From Anaerolineaceae bacterium UBA2274 (lineage in GTDB: Bacteria; Chloroflexota; Anaerolineae; Anaerolineales; Anaerolineaceae), in the NCBI GenBank assembly GCA_002347705.1, contig DDWY01000008.1:1-26175 (forward strand): a stretch of 26,175 bases of DNA, in the 5' to 3' direction. Of this stretch, positions 22,905 to 26,175 are shown one piece after another (positions within the stretch are counted from its first letter, which is position 1; the number at the start of each line of letters is the position of its first letter). Position numbers and translations under genes: made by a program. The notes beneath the pieces were generated by a model, which was given only the letters and a program-made list of their open reading frames with translations, was not told where the DNA came from and did no database searches.

Positions 22905-22966
22905 AGCGCAGCGATGGTCGAAGATCCGTGAAGCGCAGCGATGGTCGTAGATCCCTGCAGCACAGC
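22905..22966 (+). repeat. 27-nt tandem repeat, about 2.3 copies
   Basis: Units at 22905-22931 and 22932-22958 both start AGCGCAGCGATGGTCG and differ at only a few positions. A third partial unit starts AGCACAGCGG. The array sits inside the pyrimidine/purine element, between its CCCCCTCC arm (22897-22904) and its G-run. Confidence 0.8.
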
Positions 22967-22976
22967 GGAATGGAGA

Positions 22977-22996
22977 GGGGGGCCAGGGGGGGTGGG
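22977..22996 (+). repeat. G-rich repeat with G-quadruplex potential, upstream of dinG
   Basis: Runs of 6, 7 and 3 G separated by CCA and T; the seven-G run can supply two tracts, so four G-tracts are available. As at uvrB, a CCCCCTCC arm precedes it and TGGGTCTTTT follows. The G-rich strand is the dinG coding strand. Confidence 0.65.
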
Positions 22997-23068
22997 TCTT
23001 TTCTGGGGGATACAACCATTTTCCAATAGCTGCCTGGCACAATCGGAATATATGGACCCGACTGCGAG

Positions 23069-23074
23069 TATAAT
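23069..23074 (+). promoter_or_regulatory. -10 box of dinG, likely leaderless transcript
   Basis: A perfect TATAAT, 6 nt before the dinG ATG at 23081 with no Shine-Dalgarno sequence between, the same arrangement as at uvrB. No -35 consensus is seen. Confidence 0.5.
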
Positions 23075-23080
23075 TTGCTC

Positions 23081-25879
23081 ATGCCTGTCATTGTCTCCCT
23101 GGATATTGAAACAACCGGTTTGGACCCCAAAAGCGACTCAGTCATTGAGATCGGCGCGGTGAAGTTCAACGAAAACCGTGTTCTGGATGAGTTTTCAACC
23201 CTGATCAACCCGCGTAAGCCGATCAATTCGTTCATCACCAACCTCACCGGCATCACGAACGCCATGGTCATGAATGCCCCCGTGCTGGCGGATGTCTACC
23301 CGGAACTTGAAACTTTCATCGGCGATCTTCCTATCCTTGGGCAAAACATCGGCTTTGACATTAGCTTCTTCCAGCGCTATGGCGGCTTCAAGAGCAATCC
23401 GTTGATTGACACTTACGAGATGGCTGCAGTGCTGATGCCTGGCGCGCCGCGCTACAATTTGGGTTCGCTCGCCTATCAGCTGGGCGTGTTCCTCAGCGAC
23501 GCGCATCGCGCCATCAACGACGCCCGCGCGACAATGGGCGTTTACAACAAGCTCTACGAGAAGCTCAATCAGCTGCCCATCGACCTGATTGCCGAGATGG
23601 TCAATCAAAGTCAGGGCTTGGGTTGGGCGGCAGAGTTGCCCTTCCGCTGGGTCCTGCAGGGCTTGATCCAGCAGGGCATCCAACCCAAACGAGTGCTCGA
23701 CCAGGAAGGTGGGCTGCTCTTTGAGTTTAGCAAACCGGTGCGCACAAAACCGCTCCAGCCGGACGAGGAACTCAAACCAATAGAAGTTGAGGACCTCGCC
23801 GCAATGCTCGAGCCTGGCGGGGCTTTCTCAAAGCACATCGAAGGCTTCGAACACCGTTCGCAGCAGGTGGAAATGCTGCGTGCGGTCGGGAACGCCCTCA
23901 ACAAAGGGCAGCACCTGATGGTCGAAGCCGGCACCGGCACCGGAAAATCGCTGGCTTACCTCATCCCCGGGGCTGCCTGGGCGCTCACTAACAAAGAGCG
24001 GGTCGTCATCTCCACCAACACCATTGCCCTGCAGGACCAGTTAATCCAAAAGGACATCCCCGACCTGATCGAAGCCACCGGTCTGGACATCCAGGCGGCC
24101 GTCCTCAAAGGGCGGAGCAACTATCTTTGCCCGCGCCGCTTCAATGCTATGCGCCGGCGCAAGCCCGAAACCCTGGAGGAATTGCGGGTGATGGGCAAGG
24201 TTCTGGTTTGGCTGCAAAGCAGCCAGAGCGGCGACCGCAGCGAACTGAACCTGAACGGCATGCCCGAACGCCTAATTTGGAGCCGCATCTCAGCTGAGGA
24301 CGAGGGCTGTAAGCTCGAAAACTGCCTCAAGCGCACCGGCGGGCGCTGCCCCTTCTACAAGGCGCGCATGGCTGCTGAGAGCGCCCATATCCTGGTGGTC
24401 AACCATGCCCTGCTTCTGGCAGACGCCGCCACTGACAACCGCGTTTTGCCTGCCTATAACTACCTTATCATCGATGAGGCGCATCACCTCGAATCTGCCA
24501 CCACTGACGCCATGGCATACCGTCTGCGCGCTCAGGACGTCAACCGCCTGGTGCGTGACCTCGGCAGCCATGAACAGGGCATGCTGGGGCGGCTGCTTTC
24601 TGCTGCCCATACCTTGTTAAAACCTTCGGACCTGGGGGAACTTAACAAACTCATTGCCGAAGCAACCGACCGTGCTTTTCGTTTTGACACAAAAATGACC
24701 GCTTACTTTCGCGCGATGGACAACCTCCTGCTGGAGCTGCGCGATGGCAAACCCCTCGGCACCTACCCCCAACAGACGCGCATTCTCAGCGCTGTCCGCA
24801 CTATGCCCGCCTGGCTGGATGTGGAAATCAGCTGGGAGCAGGCTGCCAGCGACCTCGACGCCCTCCTGAAGATCCTCAGGCAAATCCGTGAAGGTTTGCG
24901 TGGGCTCGAGTCGATGGAAAGTGAAGACGCCGAAGACCTTCTCGGCACCCTGGCGATGTTCAACCAGAATCTCAGCGAAATTCGTGAGAAAATAGAGAGC
25001 CTCACCATGGATCCACAGTCCGACCAGATCTATTGGGTCGAACTGGATCCCCTCCAGCACCGCCTCACTCTGCAGATAGCGCCGCTCCACATTGGCGGCT
25101 TGATGGAAAAATATCTCTGGCACGAAAAAGCCAGCGTCATCCTCACCTCAGCTACCCTCACCACCCACGGCGAGTTCGACTACCTCCGCAAGCGCCTCAA
25201 CGGCGAGGATGCCGACGAACTGATGGTTGGCTCGCCCTTTGATTATGAAAACTCCGCCCTGGTTTACCTCCCCACCGATATCGTGGAACCAAATGACAGC
25301 CACGGTCACCAGCGCACCATTGACGAAACCGTTATTCGCCTGGCAATCGCCAGCGGCGGGCGCATGCTGGTGCTTTTCACCTCTTACGCCCAACTGCAGA
25401 AGACCTCCAAAGCCATCCAGGCACCCCTGGCAAAGCACGACATCACTGTTTTCGAACAGGGCGAGGGCGCATCCGCCACCGCGCTGCTCGACACCTTCAA
25501 AGACACTCCCCGGGCGGTGCTGCTCGGCACGCGCGCCTTCTGGGAAGGCGTGGACGTCCCCGGCGAGGCGCTTTCAGTGCTCGTGATCGCCAAGCTGCCC
25601 TTCGATGTCCCCAGCGACCCGATCATCGCTGCCCGCTCCGAGAGCTTCGACGACCCCTTCAACGAATACAACCTCCCCGAGGCGATCCTGCGCTTCAGGC
25701 AGGGCTTTGGGCGCCTGATCCGCACCCAAACCGATCGCGGCGTGGTCGTCATCCTCGATAAGCGTGTCATAAGCAAGTCCTACGGCAGGCTCTTCATCGA
25801 ATCCCTGCCCCAGTGCACCTTCGTCCAGGCCAGCATCGCCAACCTCCCCGAAAAAGCCGCTCGCTGGCTGGGTCTTTAA
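23081..25879 (+). CDS. dinG: DinG-type helicase with N-terminal DEDDh exonuclease domain
   Basis: 932 residues. Residues 1-165 form a DnaQ-like 3'-5' exonuclease with all acidic and His positions: SLDIETTGLD (Asp8, Glu10), NIGFDISFF, and HRAINDARAT. The rest is an XPD/DinG superfamily-2 helicase: Walker A EAGTGTGKSLAYLIPG near 283-290, IIDEAHHLE near 464, LTSATLTTHGEFDYL, GTRAFWEGVDVPGEALSVLV, and RQGFGRLIRTQTDRGVVVIL. Cys350, Cys410, Cys415 and Cys423 are spaced like the four ligands of the XPD/DinG iron-sulfur cluster. The family resolves R-loops, forks and unusual DNA structures during repair. I use the ATG at 23081 (MPVIVSLDIE), directly behind a TATAAT, rather than the TTG at 23075. It is monocistronic. 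The combination of an intact exonuclease and an Fe-S-type helicase is worth noting; some Firmicutes DinG proteins have lost the cluster. Confidence 0.95.
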   Translation: MPVIVSLDIETTGLDPKSDSVIEIGAVKFNENRVLDEFSTLINPRKPINSFITNLTGITNAMVMNAPVLADVYPELETFIGDLPILGQNIGFDISFFQRYGGFKSNPLIDTYEMAAVLMPGAPRYNLGSLAYQLGVFLSDAHRAINDARATMGVYNKLYEKLNQLPIDLIAEMVNQSQGLGWAAELPFRWVLQGLIQQGIQPKRVLDQEGGLLFEFSKPVRTKPLQPDEELKPIEVEDLAAMLEPGGAFSKHIEGFEHRSQQVEMLRAVGNALNKGQHLMVEAGTGTGKSLAYLIPGAAWALTNKERVVISTNTIALQDQLIQKDIPDLIEATGLDIQAAVLKGRSNYLCPRRFNAMRRRKPETLEELRVMGKVLVWLQSSQSGDRSELNLNGMPERLIWSRISAEDEGCKLENCLKRTGGRCPFYKARMAAESAHILVVNHALLLADAATDNRVLPAYNYLIIDEAHHLESATTDAMAYRLRAQDVNRLVRDLGSHEQGMLGRLLSAAHTLLKPSDLGELNKLIAEATDRAFRFDTKMTAYFRAMDNLLLELRDGKPLGTYPQQTRILSAVRTMPAWLDVEISWEQAASDLDALLKILRQIREGLRGLESMESEDAEDLLGTLAMFNQNLSEIREKIESLTMDPQSDQIYWVELDPLQHRLTLQIAPLHIGGLMEKYLWHEKASVILTSATLTTHGEFDYLRKRLNGEDADELMVGSPFDYENSALVYLPTDIVEPNDSHGHQRTIDETVIRLAIASGGRMLVLFTSYAQLQKTSKAIQAPLAKHDITVFEQGEGASATALLDTFKDTPRAVLLGTRAFWEGVDVPGEALSVLVIAKLPFDVPSDPIIAARSESFDDPFNEYNLPEAILRFRQGFGRLIRTQTDRGVVVILDKRVISKSYGRLFIESLPQCTFVQASIANLPEKAARWLGL

Positions 25880-25947
25880 TGTACGGAACGATTTCGCGGC
25901 AATCTAAAATGTGTACATATAAGTATAAAGAGGGGTTTGTATAAGCG

Positions 25948-25994
25948 GTAGGTCAGGTCATCGTGCTCGCAGAGTATGCGCAGTTCAACCTGAC
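25948..25994 (+). repeat. REP element, long-loop form
   Basis: GTAG (25948-25951), GTCAGGT (25952-25958), a long loop with CATCGTGCTC, then ACCTGAC (25988-25994). The loop sequence resembles unit 3 of the array at 9027-9206 read on the minus strand. Confidence 0.75.
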
Positions 25995-26022
25995 ATTATA
26001 TTGCGGTTGGCTGAACTTTTCC

Positions 26023-26076
26023 AGCATCCAACGCATAACCAGTCGCAGTAGCACCCAACGCATAACCAGTCCCCGT
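26023..26076 (+). repeat. 27-nt tandem duplication
   Basis: Two adjacent units (26023-26049, 26050-26076) sharing CCAACGCATAACCAGTC. The second unit runs into the GTAG head of the following REP. Confidence 0.75.
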
Positions 26077-26166
26077 AGGGTGGGTTGGCGTCTTACAACC
26101 TTTTCCGCCGCACACCTCGTTATAGCCAACCCACCGAACCGGAACGCCCTGATCTGGTGGGTTGGC
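26075..26166 (+). repeat. long REP element with three alternating arms
   Basis: GTAG (26075-26078), GGTGGGTTGGC (26079-26089), GCCAACCCACC (26125-26135), then GGTGGGTTGGC again (26156-26166) followed by TTTT. The middle arm can pair with either outer arm. Pairing with the last one gives a terminator-shaped hairpin with a 20-nt loop. Confidence 0.7.
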
Positions 26167-26175
26167 TTTTAGAGA

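Larger units (their letters stand above)
22660..23080. other. 421-bp divergent spacer, rseP-dinG
   Basis: No gene. It holds a TATAAT for rseP on the minus strand (22674-22679), diffuse repeat fragments including AATCCGGCTGAC near 22831, a 27-nt tandem repeat (22905-22966), a G-rich element (22977-22996), and the dinG -10 box (23069-23074). Confidence 0.75.
25880..26175. other. 296-bp repeat region downstream of dinG, to the window edge
   Basis: No gene. A decayed MITE-like left end (GCGGCAATCTAAAATGTG, about 25897-25914), a REP (25948-25994), a 27-nt tandem duplication (26023-26076) and a long REP with a third arm (26075-26166). Confidence 0.7.

Noticed and set aside
22660..23080. LexA-type SOS box for dinG
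   Set aside because: I looked for GAAC-N4-GTTC and CTGT-N8-ACAG forms in the spacer and saw none. The Chloroflexota LexA motif may differ, so absence is not proof.
25963..26172. A 69-codon open frame after dinG
   Set aside because: It consists entirely of REP and tandem-repeat sequence and has no ribosome-binding site.

Overview
The window is about 26 kb of mid-GC bacterial chromosome. It carries mostly housekeeping genes, separated by unusually long, repeat-packed spacers. The gene content suggests Chloroflexota, most likely an Anaerolineae-type organism: two LytR-CpsA-Psr proteins, a RseP / HEAT-repeat / acylphosphatase operon, an Fe-type superoxide dismutase, and a DinG with a fused exonuclease domain. 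This is inference from protein style and repeat types; no rRNA or tRNA gene is present to fix the taxonomy.

Layout. 1-568: 3' end of tilS (tRNA-Ile lysidine synthase), overlapping convergently with the next gene. 542-2478 (minus): a tyrosine-recombinase-fold protein that has lost every catalytic residue, followed closely by an LCP cell-wall ligase-like protein. 2705-3589 (plus): metF, ending in a perfect palindromic terminator shared with the convergent operon 6788-3634 (minus). That operon encodes a 7-TM, coiled-coil, degenerate histidine-kinase-like protein coupled to a second LCP protein. 6789-7505: repeat spacer. 7506-8933 (minus): gltX. 8934-9260: tandem REP array. 9261-12164 (minus): uvrA. 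12281-13393 (minus): flippase-like membrane protein. 13548-13967 (plus): YjbQ/UPF0047 protein. 14065-14709 (plus): Fe-superoxide dismutase with a clear sigma70-type promoter and a terminator. 14710-15429: MITE-like elements. 15430-16323 (plus): EamA transporter. 16324-16934: repeats and a G-rich element. 16935-18974 (plus): uvrB. 18975-20113: 1.1 kb of repeats holding an acylphosphatase gene remnant. 20114-22653 (minus): operon rseP - HEAT protein - acyP. 22660-23080: divergent spacer with a second G-rich element. 23081-25879 (plus): dinG. 25880-26175: repeats.

Functional themes are DNA repair (uvrA, uvrB, dinG), envelope biogenesis and sensing (two LCP proteins, the kinase-like protein, rseP, the flippase-like protein), and translation and core metabolism (tilS, gltX, metF). 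I found no defence island, prophage, CRISPR array or biosynthetic cluster.

The most notable content is non-coding. There is a family of REP elements with a GTAG head and stems that change in a compensatory way between copies. There is also a MITE-like family with ends like GTCATTGCGA...AGCAATCTA, and a G-quadruplex-prone repeat lying directly upstream of both uvrB and dinG. Those two genes also look leaderless, with a -10 box 6 nt before the ATG.
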